A stretch of 64,000 bases of DNA from Flavobacterium tegetincola DSM 22377 (lineage in GTDB: Bacteria; Bacteroidota; Bacteroidia; Flavobacteriales; Flavobacteriaceae). Of the stretch, positions 52,063 to 61,878 are shown piece by piece (within the stretch, counting starts at the first letter, position 1; the number at the start of each line of letters is the position of its first letter). A program made the translations under genes and the position numbers. The notes under the pieces were generated by a model. The model was given only the letters and a program-made list of their open reading frames with translations, had not been told where the DNA came from and ran no database searches. The stretch spans positions 232,566-296,565 of the forward strand of contig NZ_AUDN01000008.1 of assembly GCF_000425485.1 (NCBI RefSeq). The letters run 5' to 3'.

Positions 52063-52748
52063 ATTTATAATTTTAAAAACCCTAGTTGGTGAACCAGGTT
52101 TGCGATTTCTGTATCAAAACTTTAAACGAATGCTCTCCAATATTAAACGCAATACGAGGAAAATTCCCACTGTCATTACTTTTTTTTTTCAGAAAATTCG
52201 TATTTGACATCAACTTAATTCTGCCGAACCTATTTTAAATTTTCCCGAATAATTTTTACTTCAGTAGGTCTAAAATAGTTTTTTCGTTACCTCCAAGGAG
52301 CTGTATGTACTCTTTTATAATTGAAAAACAAATATAGAGAAAGCAAGGATATATAACTCTTTTTCCATCACTGTTTGTCTTTAATTTATTTGAGTTACCC
52401 ACTTCATAAAGTTATTCTGAAATTTTAGGTAAACAAGAAGTTGCAAATTATAGTTTACCTTAGTTTAATACGATAATTCACAAGCAAAACACTAGTAGAG
52501 ATGCAAAACTTAAAGATGAATTTTCCAAATATAAAGTTGTAGATGCCATAATTAATGTTGTAGACGCCATAATTATTGTTGCTGATGGCATAATTATATA
52601 TAATTCTTGCATAATTAAGGTTGGCGACGGCATAATCATGTATGATTATGACACATTTAATGTTGTCGATGGCATAAACATGTATAATTACTACATAATT
52701 AATGTTGTTGATGGCCTATTTACATCAATATTGAAGTTTTTCTTAAAA
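52063..52748. other. Intergenic region between dtd and mazG-like genes, with a 21-nt array
   Basis: The 686-base gap contains the tandem array at 52536-52723 directly after the dtd stop codon on its strand. The remaining 470 bases next to mazG are AT-rich, with no gene, hairpin or box that I can support. Confidence 0.5.
52536..52723. repeat. Tandem array of 21-nt units (AAABABABA), second locus
   Basis: Nine units in exact 21-base register start at 52536, 52557, 52578, 52599, 52620, 52641, 52662, 52683 and 52704. A-type units read about GTTGTYGAYGGCATAATTA; B-type units begin TATAATT or TATGATT and contain ACATAATTAA. They are diverged copies of the units at 10065-10232. The array lies 25 bases past the dtd stop. 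Confidence 0.88.
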
Positions 52749-53228
52749 TTAATTATCACCGAATTGGTAAGGAACTAATTCCTTATTTTTAGTATCCATC
52801 AAAATAGTCACTGGGCCATCATTTATTAAAGCAATTTTCATATCGGCTCCAAAAGTTCCGGACTGCACTTTTTTAGTTAAATCAATTTCCATTTGACACA
52901 AAAAAGCTTCGTACAGAGGGATGGAAATTTCAGGTTTCGCCGCTTTTAAGTAAGAAGGTCGATTTCCTTTTTTAGTGGACGCTTGAAGTGTAAATTGACT
53001 CACAATTAGCAGTGCGCCACCACTATCTTTAACCGACTTATTCATTACCCCATTTTCATCTGCGAAGATGCGCAAATTGGCAATTTTAGCGGATAACCAT
53101 TGAATATCTTCTTGAGAATCTGCCTCTTCTATACCTACAAATACCAATAATCCAGATTGAATTTGACCCGTAATTATAGTATCGATTGTAACTGAGGCGG
53201 AGGTAACACGTTGGATGACGGCTTTCAT
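52749..53228 (-). CDS. dtd: D-aminoacyl-tRNA deacylase
   Basis: The 159-residue protein has the two active-site motifs of DTD: SQFTL and the C-terminal NDGPVTI (Gly-cisPro). It removes D-amino acids and glycine from mischarged tRNA. Full length, ten residues longer than E. coli DTD through a C-terminal tail. It lies 69 bases after rsgA on the same strand. Confidence 0.96.
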   Translation of the reverse strand: MKAVIQRVTSASVTIDTIITGQIQSGLLVFVGIEEADSQEDIQWLSAKIANLRIFADENGVMNKSVKDSGGALLIVSQFTLQASTKKGNRPSYLKAAKPEISIPLYEAFLCQMEIDLTKKVQSGTFGADMKIALINDGPVTILMDTKNKELVPYQFGDN

Positions 53229-53297
53229 TTTTAAATTGAGGATTTATGAATTAGGATTTAGGATTTTTAGCAGAAAGCCAAAAACTATAACTGCAAA

Positions 53298-54281
53298 CTA
53301 TTCACTTTTTCTGGTATCATCGCTTGCTACTCGATCATCGTTGTAAATATCGGTACGGTAATTTTCATCATCGCCTTCCATTATTTTCAGATAACTGCGG
53401 TAGCGTGACCAAGCAATTTCGTCTTTTTCTAGCGCATTTTTGATCGCACAATGCGGTTCTTCTTTGTGCAAACAATTGTTGAATTTACATTGGTCCTGCA
53501 ACTTGAAAAATTCCGGAAAGTAACCGCTAATTTCGGCAGGTTCCATATCCACCATTCCAAAACCTTTAATTCCAGGCGTGTCAATAATATGAGCATCAAA
53601 ACTCAAATCGTACATTTCTGCAAAGGTTGTGGTGTGTTGCCCTTGCTTACTGGCTTCTGAAATTACCTTTGTTTTTAAGTGCAAAGAAGGTTCCATCGCA
53701 TTTACCAAAGTCGATTTTCCCACTCCTGAATGTCCGGAAAACATGCTCACTTTTCCAATCATCAGTTCTTTTAGCTTGTCAATTCCTTTCATTTCTGTGG
53801 AAGAAACGCGAAGACATTGGTAGCCAATTTGCTCATAGACGTACTGCATGTACAACTGTTCGTCCAAAGTGGCTTCGTCAAACGTATCAATTTTATTAAA
53901 AACCAATATAGTTTCAATACCATACGCTTCGGCAGTTACTAAAAAACGATCGATGAAATTGAACGTTGTAGGAGGATTATTTACGGTAATTAATAAAAAT
54001 ACGCGGTCAATATTGGATGCAATAATATGCATGTGGTGCGATAAATTCACTGATTTCCGAACGATGTAATTTGTTCTTTCATGAATTTTATCAATAGTTC
54101 CCGTGATTTTATCTGAAGTTTCGTCAATTTCATAATCCACGTGATCGCCAACGGCAATGGGATTGGTACTTTTGATTCCCTTCATCCGAAATTTCCCTTT
54201 AATACGGCATTCAATAAAAGCACCATCCGAACCTTTAACGGTGTACCAACTTCCAGTAGATTTATAAACGATTCCTGTCAT
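53298..54281 (-). CDS. rsgA: Small ribosomal subunit biogenesis GTPase RsgA
   Basis: The 327-residue GTPase is circularly permuted: G4 NKID (129-132) precedes G1 SGHSGVGKST (182-191) and G3 DTPG. An N-terminal OB fold and a C-terminal zinc site (CKFNNCLHKEEPHC) bind the 30S subunit. It acts in late 30S maturation. It follows the DAHP synthase-chorismate mutase gene, separated by a hairpin. Confidence 0.96.
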   Translation of the reverse strand: MTGIVYKSTGSWYTVKGSDGAFIECRIKGKFRMKGIKSTNPIAVGDHVDYEIDETSDKITGTIDKIHERTNYIVRKSVNLSHHMHIIASNIDRVFLLITVNNPPTTFNFIDRFLVTAEAYGIETILVFNKIDTFDEATLDEQLYMQYVYEQIGYQCLRVSSTEMKGIDKLKELMIGKVSMFSGHSGVGKSTLVNAMEPSLHLKTKVISEASKQGQHTTTFAEMYDLSFDAHIIDTPGIKGFGMVDMEPAEISGYFPEFFKLQDQCKFNNCLHKEEPHCAIKNALEKDEIAWSRYRSYLKIMEGDDENYRTDIYNDDRVASDDTRKSE

Positions 54282-54315
54282 GGGACAAAGATACTATTTT
54301 GATTGAAGATTTTTT

Positions 54316-54348
54316 ACAAAAAAAAAGTTGCCATTTCTGACAACTTTT
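54316..54348 (-). terminator. Terminator-like hairpin after DAHP synthase gene
   Basis: On the minus strand AAAAGTTGtCA / TGgCAACTTTT forms a stem followed by a run of T, eight bases past the DAHP synthase stop. Some read-through into rsgA is possible. Confidence 0.7.
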
Positions 54349-54356
54349 ACATGAAA

Positions 54357-55439
54357 CTATTTGTTTATTACTTTCTCCTGATGCGTAATACTTTCTTGGT
54401 GAATGGCTTTAAAGAAGTTTAAAATAAATGGTTCACTTAAACCTTTTTCGCTTCCCTCCCGCTTCATTCTTTCTAGGATTTCCATCCAGCGTTGGCTTTG
54501 TAAGACTGCAATTTTATTTTGCTTTTTCAACGTTCCTATCGCTTCCGAAATTTGCATTCTCTCGCCGATGATTTCCAATAGTTTACTATCTGAAGCATCA
54601 ATCTTGTTACGCAATTTGGTAATTTCTATAATGTAAGTTGCACTTTCGCTGCTTTTTTTCTTTACTTTTAAATCTTCAAAAATTTCTTTCAAACGATCTG
54701 GTGTAACTTGTTGAGCCGCATCGCTCCATGCATTATCTGGATCAATGTGCGTTTCAATCATTAAACCGTCGTAATTTAAATCCAACGCTTGTTGCGAAAC
54801 TTCCTGAATCATGTCGCGTCTTCCAGTAATGTGCGATGGATCGCAAATTAATGGCAATAAAGGAAAGCGATTTTGCAAATCAATAGCTACTTGCCATTCT
54901 GGATTGTTGCGGTATTTGGTTTTCTCATACACCGAAAAACCACGGTGAATGACGCCTAAGTTTTTAATTCCAGCTCCATATAAACGTTCTACGCCACCAA
55001 TCCATAGACTTAGATCTGGATTTACGGGATTTTTTACCAAAACAATTTTGTCGGTATCTTTTAATGCATCTGCTATTTCTTGAACGGCAAACGGATTTAC
55101 AGTAGTTCGAGCGCCAATCCACAATACATCCATATCGTGTTCTAATGCTAATTTTACGTGAGCTGCATTGGCCACTTCCACTGCCATTAACATTCCTGTT
55201 TCTGCTTTTGCTTTTTGGAGCCATTTTAAACCAATCGCGCCAACGCCTTCAAAACCACCTGGACGTGTTCTTGGTTTCCAGATTCCGGCTCTAAAGATCG
55301 ACACGTCCGAATCTTTTAATTCGCGTGCTATTTGTAATACTTGTGCCTCAGTCTCGGCACTGCAAGGTCCTGCGAGAACCAATGGATGCGACAAGTTTAA
55401 CTCGTCCAACCACTTTCTGTTTGCTGCTGTAATTTCCAT
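54357..55439 (-). CDS. Bifunctional DAHP synthase / chorismate mutase
   Basis: The 360-residue protein fuses a type I-beta DAHP synthase (1-265; LVLAGPCSAET, GIWKPRTRPGGFEG, VIHRGFSVYEKTKYRN, LICDPSHITGRRD, MIETHIDPDNAWSDAAQQ) to a C-terminal AroQ chorismate mutase (270-350; LRNKIDASDSKLLEIIGERM). It catalyses the first step of the shikimate pathway and the branch step to prephenate; the mutase domain may also serve as an allosteric sensor. It starts a minus-strand run that leads on to aroA, another shikimate gene. Confidence 0.95.
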   Translation of the reverse strand: MEITAANRKWLDELNLSHPLVLAGPCSAETEAQVLQIARELKDSDVSIFRAGIWKPRTRPGGFEGVGAIGLKWLQKAKAETGMLMAVEVANAAHVKLALEHDMDVLWIGARTTVNPFAVQEIADALKDTDKIVLVKNPVNPDLSLWIGGVERLYGAGIKNLGVIHRGFSVYEKTKYRNNPEWQVAIDLQNRFPLLPLICDPSHITGRRDMIQEVSQQALDLNYDGLMIETHIDPDNAWSDAAQQVTPDRLKEIFEDLKVKKKSSESATYIIEITKLRNKIDASDSKLLEIIGERMQISEAIGTLKKQNKIAVLQSQRWMEILERMKREGSEKGLSEPFILNFFKAIHQESITHQEKVINK

Positions 55440-55884
55440 AGCACAAATGTAGCGTTATTCTATTTTTAACAAATAAGCTATATGTTTTTTTTAAGAATAG
55501 TTTTGCACTTGGCTTTCAATAAAATATGAATTTCCGTAAGTAAAGTACCCTTTAACTGTGAACTTGTAGTTGACCAAAGACCATTGCGAACTTGCAAACG
55601 CCATTGTAAAAACAATTCCCTCGTTAACAAATGTTAACTCAAATTAACGCATTTCAGGATGTACATTCTCTTTATTTGCCTTGTTGTTTTGGATGACACC
55701 TTTTGAGTTAGTGGCCAAATCTAAAACACAAAAGACCGATACAGGCCGAAGATTCCGACGGCGAAGCTAGCCCCGACATGAGTGGAAAGCTCCCAATACG
55801 CTCATTTTTTGAGCGTATTGGGACTTGAAGCGTTGGCGGGATGAAGCTCCTAAAAATTTACCTTAATTTAAAACCCAAACTATT
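55440..55884. other. Intergenic region upstream of GLPGLI gene
   Basis: This 445-base divergent gap holds the structured element at 55766-55851. The rest is AT-rich with no gene, and promoters for both sides must lie here. Confidence 0.5.
55766..55851 (+). repeat. Structured intergenic element (CTAGCCCCGAC...GGCGGGA family), copy 2
   Basis: GCTAGCCCCGAC is followed by a 14-bp perfect hairpin (TCCCAATACGCTCA / TGAGCGTATTGGGA) and then GTTGGCGGGA and AGCTCCT. CCGAC can pair with GTTGG around the hairpin. The ends match copy 1 at 13841-13902 while the stem sequence differs. Confidence 0.7.
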
Positions 55885-56709
55885 ATGAACCGATTAATTA
55901 TTGCCTTACTTGTGTTTCTTCCTTCCGTACTTTTAGCGCAAAATTTTCAAGGAATGGCGGTGTACGAATCCAAAAGGAGCTTGAAGGAGCTTAAAATTGA
56001 AAGTAAAGATCTGAACGATGACATGATGAAAAAAATCATGGATGGAATGAAGAAACAGTATGAAAAAACTTATATTCTTAACTTCAACAAATACGAATCT
56101 GTGTATCAGGAGGAGCAAAAACTGGAAACTCCTTCGTCGGGTTTTTCTATGGGATTTATGAGTTCTAGTGCTAACGAAGTTACTTATAAAAACATAAAAA
56201 ACAAGGTACAATTGGCAGAACAAGAATTTTTGGGAAAAGAGTTTCTTGTGACCGATTCCTTAAAAGTGTACAATTGGGAACTGCAAAGCGAAACAAAAAA
56301 AATTGGCGATTATACGTGTTACAAAGCCATAAGTGTGGACCGTGTTACGCAAGAAGATTTGGATCAATACGAAGCGGAGAAGATCAAGCAAGATACCGCA
56401 AATACTGCATTTTTTACAATAACTGAGCCAAAGGAAAGAATCGTTACGGTTTGGTACACGCCCGAAATTCCCGTAAGTCAAGGACCAGGAGCATTTTGGG
56501 GTTTGCCGGGTTTAATTATGGAAGCGAGTTTTGACGATACTATTATCTTATGTTCAAAAATTGTACTAAATCCAACGAAAAAATTAAAAATTAAGGCTCC
56601 AAGAAAAGGTAAGGAAGTAACAAAGTCACAATACGATAGTCTAATTGAAAAGCAGATGGAAAAGATGACCAATCAAAACGGTGTAATCCTTATAGAAATC
56701 GGCCAATAA
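55885..56709 (+). CDS. GLPGLI family protein
   Basis: The 274-residue protein has a signal peptide (cleavage near LLAQ, residue 19) and the diagnostic motif GAFWGLPGLIMEA. The preceding segment VWYTPEIPVSQGP is also conserved. Function is unknown; such genes in Bacteroidota often lie next to TonB-receptor-like genes, as here (33-base gap). The two are probably one operon. Confidence 0.94.
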   Translation: MNRLIIALLVFLPSVLLAQNFQGMAVYESKRSLKELKIESKDLNDDMMKKIMDGMKKQYEKTYILNFNKYESVYQEEQKLETPSSGFSMGFMSSSANEVTYKNIKNKVQLAEQEFLGKEFLVTDSLKVYNWELQSETKKIGDYTCYKAISVDRVTQEDLDQYEAEKIKQDTANTAFFTITEPKERIVTVWYTPEIPVSQGPGAFWGLPGLIMEASFDDTIILCSKIVLNPTKKLKIKAPRKGKEVTKSQYDSLIEKQMEKMTNQNGVILIEIGQ

Positions 56710-56742
56710 GTAAATCAAATTTTCACTTTACACTCAAAAGCA

Positions 56743-59463
56743 ATGCAAAAAATTACCCTATTTTTCTTCCTGACCTTCTTTGTTTTTATGTCTAATGCCC
56801 AAAATGTTCGCCTCGAAGGAATGGTTACCGATAATTCTAAGATTGGTTTAGAAATGGCAAATGTCATGGCAATAAACCAGCAAACGAAAGCGATGGACGG
56901 TTACTCAATTACAAATGATAAAGGAAAATTTCAACTTTCGTTAAAACCCAATACACCTTATTTAATTAAAGTGAGTTACATTGGCTACGCCAGTTTTGAA
57001 GAAAAATGGAGTACTGGAGCGGAAAATAGTACAAAAGTAATTGTGCTTTCTGAAGGTGTGGAATTGGAAGGTGTAGAAATTGTGCGCGAAATGCCCGTTT
57101 CTATAAAAGGAGACACCATAGTCTACAATGCCGACTCATTTACAACAGGAACCGAACGCAAGTTGGAAGACATCTTGAAAAAACTTCCAGGTGTTGAAGT
57201 CAACGCGGATGGAGAAGTAGAAGTGGAAGGAAAGAAAGTGCAGAAATTGATGATTGACGGAAAAGACTTTTTCGACGGTGATACTAAATTAGGGGTTAAA
57301 AATATTCCTGCAGATGCGATTGATAAAATTGAAGTACTCCGGAATTACAACGATAATTCTATTTTAAAAGGAGTAGAAAACAACCAAGATAATATTGCCA
57401 TGAACATAAAACTGAAAAGCGGTAAAAAGAATTTCTGGTTTGGAGATGTTACCGCCGGAATTGGCGTAGGTCATTCAGAAGAACGGTACAATGTAAATCC
57501 AAAATTATTTTATTACAATCCCGATTACAGCATCAACCTGATTACTAATTTTAATAATATTGGCGAATTGCCATTGACACCACAAGACTATTTTAAATTC
57601 ACGGGAGGATTTAGAAATATGATGGGAAAAGGAGGATCGTCTTTTAATGTTTCTTCCAATGGTTTGGGAATTTCTTTGTTGCGAAACAACCGTGCAAAAG
57701 AAATTGAAACGAATTTTGGAGCATTCAACTTTTCGTACAATGTTACAAAAGCGTGGACTTTGAGTGGTTTTGGAATTTTCAACAAATCATTAACAGATAC
57801 AGAAACAATTTCAACGACTAACTTTTTATTGCCCAATTCAGACGAAGTTGCTTCTACAGAAAACAGAAGTCAAGTGGGAGCTCAAGAAAATAAGTTGGGT
57901 TTAATGAAGTTTAGTTCTACTTACAAACCCAATGCAAATTTGCAGTTTGATTACGATATCTTAGCGCGAATATCAAAGCAAGATGAAGTTGGCGATTTAT
58001 CTCGTGAAACGATTGTCATGAATAATGCCACTACGGAATCCATTTATACCAATAAAGATCAAGCTCCGATTTCCGTAAATCAAAATTTAAGTTTGTACTA
58101 TACGGCTTCTCCTAAACATATTATTGCAGTAGAAAGTCAGTACCTATTTCAAGAGGAAGATCCATTTTACAATGCCAACTTAGCTACGCAGCCTTTTGCT
58201 TTTTCGGGATATGTTGCCGGTCAAGATAGAAATGACATCAATCAAAACCGCTATGTAAAAACGAATAAATTGGACACAAAAATTGACTATTACTATTTGC
58301 TTACGCCAAAGAGCAACATTAATATTACACTTGGAAACACCAATTCTTACCAGAATTTCAACTCCTCCATCTTTCAGGTTTTAGACAATGAGACGGTAAA
58401 TCCTTTGACCGATGCTGCAAACACGAATGACGTGAATTATCGATTCAACGATGCCTTTTTGGGATTGCATTATAAGATTTTAACGGGAAAATTTACGTTT
58501 ACGCCAGGAGTGAGCATTCACAATTACCAATTGAATAATTCACAATTGGGTACGGATTATAAAAGTTCTTTCAATCGTGTTTTACCTGATTTCTTAGCGA
58601 TATATCAAATTAAAAAGTCAACGACCTTGACGTATAATTTTGCTTTTACCAATAACTTTACAGACATCAATCAGTTGGCAGAAGGTTTTATTTTTAATAA
58701 TTACAACAGCCTTTCAAGCGGAAACAGGACGTTAGAAAATTCCATTCAGCAAACGCACAGTTTATTTTATAGAAAATTCAATTTGTTTAATTTTGAGAAT
58801 ATTACGGCAAGTGTAAACTATTCTAAAAGTACAGATGCAATAAAAACTAGAGCTTCTTTTGATAATGTCAATCAGACTTCATCACCATTTAATTCGGCTT
58901 TTGCGGATGAAACTATTTCAGGATTTGGAAGTTACGGACGCTCTTTTCTTAAAAACTACAAGGCTTCACTAAGTGCACGATTAAATTGGAGTAAATTTAA
59001 CAATATCCGACAGGATTTTTTAACCAATGTTGAAACGCTATTTACCAATGAAAGTTTCACTCAAAACTATAGTTTAAAAGCGTCTACTAATTTTAAAAAT
59101 ATGCCAAATCTAGAATTGGGTTACAGCATTAACATCAATGAATATGCTGGAAACACGTTCTATACCGAAAGCCCTTCGGCAAAACTGGATTATTATTTCT
59201 TAAAAAGTTTTTCCTTTGTAGCAGAATATGAATTTTACCATTATTACAATACAAACAAATCAGTTGAAAACGAATATGATTTTCTTTCTGCAAGTATGAT
59301 TTACCAGAAAAAAGGCAGTAAATGGGAATACAAAGTTGCCGCAACGAATTTATTGAACACTACTTCTTTAAATGACGATAGTTTCTCGCAATTTTCAACA
59401 CAAACTTCCCAATATACAGTTCAACCGCGCTATATTATTTTCAGTTTAAAATATAATTTATAG
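56743..59463 (+). CDS. TonB-dependent-receptor-like outer membrane beta-barrel protein
   Basis: The 906-residue protein has a signal peptide (cleavage near SNAQ), a CarboxypepD_reg-like domain (about 22-100; VTDNSKIGLEMANVMA), a plug region (about 115-210; LEDILKKLPGVEVNADGEVEVEGK) and a long beta-barrel ending in aromatic YNL. The barrel resembles the OMP_b-brl_3 group that often lacks a true TonB box; none is evident. It may import or export a substrate with the GLPGLI partner. Substrate unknown. Confidence 0.92.
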   Translation: MQKITLFFFLTFFVFMSNAQNVRLEGMVTDNSKIGLEMANVMAINQQTKAMDGYSITNDKGKFQLSLKPNTPYLIKVSYIGYASFEEKWSTGAENSTKVIVLSEGVELEGVEIVREMPVSIKGDTIVYNADSFTTGTERKLEDILKKLPGVEVNADGEVEVEGKKVQKLMIDGKDFFDGDTKLGVKNIPADAIDKIEVLRNYNDNSILKGVENNQDNIAMNIKLKSGKKNFWFGDVTAGIGVGHSEERYNVNPKLFYYNPDYSINLITNFNNIGELPLTPQDYFKFTGGFRNMMGKGGSSFNVSSNGLGISLLRNNRAKEIETNFGAFNFSYNVTKAWTLSGFGIFNKSLTDTETISTTNFLLPNSDEVASTENRSQVGAQENKLGLMKFSSTYKPNANLQFDYDILARISKQDEVGDLSRETIVMNNATTESIYTNKDQAPISVNQNLSLYYTASPKHIIAVESQYLFQEEDPFYNANLATQPFAFSGYVAGQDRNDINQNRYVKTNKLDTKIDYYYLLTPKSNINITLGNTNSYQNFNSSIFQVLDNETVNPLTDAANTNDVNYRFNDAFLGLHYKILTGKFTFTPGVSIHNYQLNNSQLGTDYKSSFNRVLPDFLAIYQIKKSTTLTYNFAFTNNFTDINQLAEGFIFNNYNSLSSGNRTLENSIQQTHSLFYRKFNLFNFENITASVNYSKSTDAIKTRASFDNVNQTSSPFNSAFADETISGFGSYGRSFLKNYKASLSARLNWSKFNNIRQDFLTNVETLFTNESFTQNYSLKASTNFKNMPNLELGYSININEYAGNTFYTESPSAKLDYYFLKSFSFVAEYEFYHYYNTNKSVENEYDFLSASMIYQKKGSKWEYKVAATNLLNTTSLNDDSFSQFSTQTSQYTVQPRYIIFSLKYNL

Positions 59464-59542
59464 TCGTGATTGTGTTGCATTATTTCAATATATTCGTAGC
59501 ACAATTGAATGTACTTAAGATTACATAATTAATAAATTTAAA

Positions 59543-59815
59543 ATGGATACGCTAAAACTGGAAAAACGATTGCGATTAGTCCCACTTGTGAGTGTCTTTA
59601 TAATCTTTGGATTGCGCAGATTTTTAAGTGATGAAAATTCGTTGCTAATAGTGATTTCCACAATAATTTTAGCATTGATCTGTATTGTTTCCTTTTTTTA
59701 CATCATGCAATTAGAGAAGAAAAGTGGGCGTTATAATCCTAAAAAGTATACTCTTTTTTATTTTTTCATTATTATAGCAGTAATTATATTTGCTGCATCG
59801 ATGATTCAGATTTAG
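59543..59815 (+). CDS. Small membrane protein (90 aa)
   Basis: The 90-residue product has three hydrophobic segments (about 15-28, 33-53 and 70-88) separated by charged turns such as RRFLSDEN and KKSGRYNPKK. No family was recognised. Gap of 79 bases from the barrel gene, same strand; possible operon member or separate gene. Confidence 0.65.
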   Translation: MDTLKLEKRLRLVPLVSVFIIFGLRRFLSDENSLLIVISTIILALICIVSFFYIMQLEKKSGRYNPKKYTLFYFFIIIAVIIFAASMIQI

Positions 59816-59901
59816 ATTTTTCTATGTAATTTAAAAACAATATATTTGAATTTTAAAAAGCTTCTTTATGAAGGCAACACTTTTAACTTAACCTATTTAC
59901 T

Positions 59902-60249
59902 ATGCGAAATTCACTTCTTTTAATTCTATTTACTTTATTTAGCTTCACGCTTTCTGCACAAAACAGCAAGAATGAAAAAGCGGTAATCCAAACTACGATA
60001 CATTGTGACCATTGTAAAGCATGCGAAACTTGTGGTCAGAGTTTTCAAGAAAACTTATATAAAATTACGGGAGTAAAAATGTATGAACTAGACGAAAAAG
60101 CAATGACGCTTACCGTTTTCTATAATGGAAAAAAGACAAATTTAGATAAAATAAAAACTGCGATCACGAAACTTGGTTATGATGCAGATGAAATGAAAGC
60201 AGATGCGGAAGCGTATGAAAAACTTGATGGATGCTGTAAAAAAGCATAA
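59902..60249 (+). CDS. Secreted heavy-metal-associated (HMA-like) protein
   Basis: The 115-residue protein has a signal peptide (cleavage near LSAQ, residue 20). The HMA-like fold carries a Cys-rich metal site CDHCKACETCG in place of the usual CxxC. A CC pair occurs near the C-terminus (LDGCCKK). It probably binds copper or another soft metal in the periplasm. A strong terminator follows. Confidence 0.88.
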   Translation: MRNSLLLILFTLFSFTLSAQNSKNEKAVIQTTIHCDHCKACETCGQSFQENLYKITGVKMYELDEKAMTLTVFYNGKKTNLDKIKTAITKLGYDADEMKADAEAYEKLDGCCKKA

Positions 60250-60261
60250 ATTTTCAAATAA

Positions 60262-60293
60262 AAAAAATCGGAACTGTGAGGTTCCGATTTTTT
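60262..60293 (+). terminator. Rho-independent terminator of HMA-like gene
   Basis: ATCGGAAC / GTTCCGAT with a TGTGAG loop is flanked by an A run and a T run. Confidence 0.9.
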
Positions 60294-60369
60294 CAGTTTA
60301 AGAGTCTTTTAGTAAATAAGATTTGTAAGGAAGAGTTGTAATCTGAGAATATACGAAATTGTCGATGTT

Positions 60370-61878
60370 ATGAAAAAAATAATGGTAGTCTTTCTCTTTT
60401 GCATTGTAACGGTTGGTGCCTTTGCGCAATCAGGATATGAGATTAAAATCGATTTGAAAAACTACAAAGATAATTTGGCTTATTTGGCCTACTATCAGTT
60501 TGACAAAACCTTTATTAAAGATACATGTAGTGCGATTCAAAATGGTAAAATTATTTTTAAAGGATCTTCAAAACTCGACAATGGTATTTATGCATTAGTC
60601 AGTAAACAAAAAGTACTTTTATTTAATTTTTTCATAGACGATGAAACGCAGAAACTTGAATTAAAAAGTAATGCTGCCGAAGACTTTGCCGAAGATGTAG
60701 TAGCCTTAAATTCCGACAGACAAAATGATTTTTTAAAATACATTCAACACCTTGGAAAGCAAAATAATGCATTCATGACATTCCAAAAGCAGAACGTATT
60801 AAGAACAAAACAAGACACGCTTTCTTTAATCGAAAAGCAACTTGGCTTTGAGAAAAATATTGCAGAATTTGAGAGAAATTTCTTGGATCGAAATAAAGGA
60901 ACTTACATCGGCAGTGTCTTGAACTTGAAAATAGAGAGGACTTTAAAAGATGTACCAAAAGCGGCTAATGGTCGTCCCGACAGCATTGTTGCTTTCAATT
61001 TTTATAAAAATCACTATTGGGATGAGGTGGATTTTAAAGACGACGCTGTGATGAGAAATCCGTTTTTTTTTGGCAAACTCAAGAAGTATTTTGATACGGC
61101 AGTTTCTACAAATCCGGACTCTATTAGCGTAGCATTAGACCAATTTTTGGTACAGGCTCAAACAAATAGCTTGCTTTATAAATCCATGTTGGCTTATTTT
61201 ACTAATACTTATGAAACAGCACCTATCATGGGTTATGACAAAGTATTTGTTCACTTGGCTGATAGGTATTTCAAGACTGGTAAAGCAGTAGGAATTTATA
61301 ACGATGAAAGTGTGATAAAAAAAGTTATTGATCGAGCGGAAAAATTGCGACCTTTACTCATTGGTGCAACCGCTCAAGATTTACTTATGATTAAAGCCCA
61401 AGATTTTAGCAAAATGAAAGTAATGGGTTTCGAAGACGCTAAAAGCAGTGCTGAAATTACCAAACTGTATTACAAAAACTTGAATTCAATTTCAAAAATG
61501 TATGTCAAACTCAGTGAGGTAAAAGCCAAATATACGATATTGGTTTTTTGGGATCCTGATTGCAGTCATTGCCAAGTTGAAATTCCTATTTTGTTGGAAT
61601 CTTATAATGAAATGATAAAGCAAAATATAGATGTGAAAGTTTACAGCGTTTCAATGGAATATGAAGGTGACAAATATTTAAAATTCATAGCCGATCATAA
61701 ACTTTCTTGGATCAATGTTTATGACGGTGCTCGTATTAATAATACTTCCCAAAAATATGATGTGAATACGACACCTATTATTTACGTTTTGGATCAAAAT
61801 AAAATAATAAAGGCGAAACGTATTTCAGCGCATCAAGTACCCGAAATAATAAAAAATTTAGAAACAGAATCAAAATAG
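60370..61878 (+). CDS. Thioredoxin-like (TlpA/DUF5106-type) exported protein
   Basis: The 502-residue protein has a signal peptide (cleavage near AFAQ, residue 19), an N-terminal DUF4369-like beta domain, a helical middle region resembling DUF5106, and a C-terminal thioredoxin fold (about 375-500). The redox motif is DCSHC with CxxC spacing, and the cis-Pro loop is NTTPIIYVLD. It is probably a periplasmic thiol-disulfide reductase. Monocistronic. Confidence 0.9.
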   Translation: MKKIMVVFLFCIVTVGAFAQSGYEIKIDLKNYKDNLAYLAYYQFDKTFIKDTCSAIQNGKIIFKGSSKLDNGIYALVSKQKVLLFNFFIDDETQKLELKSNAAEDFAEDVVALNSDRQNDFLKYIQHLGKQNNAFMTFQKQNVLRTKQDTLSLIEKQLGFEKNIAEFERNFLDRNKGTYIGSVLNLKIERTLKDVPKAANGRPDSIVAFNFYKNHYWDEVDFKDDAVMRNPFFFGKLKKYFDTAVSTNPDSISVALDQFLVQAQTNSLLYKSMLAYFTNTYETAPIMGYDKVFVHLADRYFKTGKAVGIYNDESVIKKVIDRAEKLRPLLIGATAQDLLMIKAQDFSKMKVMGFEDAKSSAEITKLYYKNLNSISKMYVKLSEVKAKYTILVFWDPDCSHCQVEIPILLESYNEMIKQNIDVKVYSVSMEYEGDKYLKFIADHKLSWINVYDGARINNTSQKYDVNTTPIIYVLDQNKIIKAKRISAHQVPEIIKNLETESK

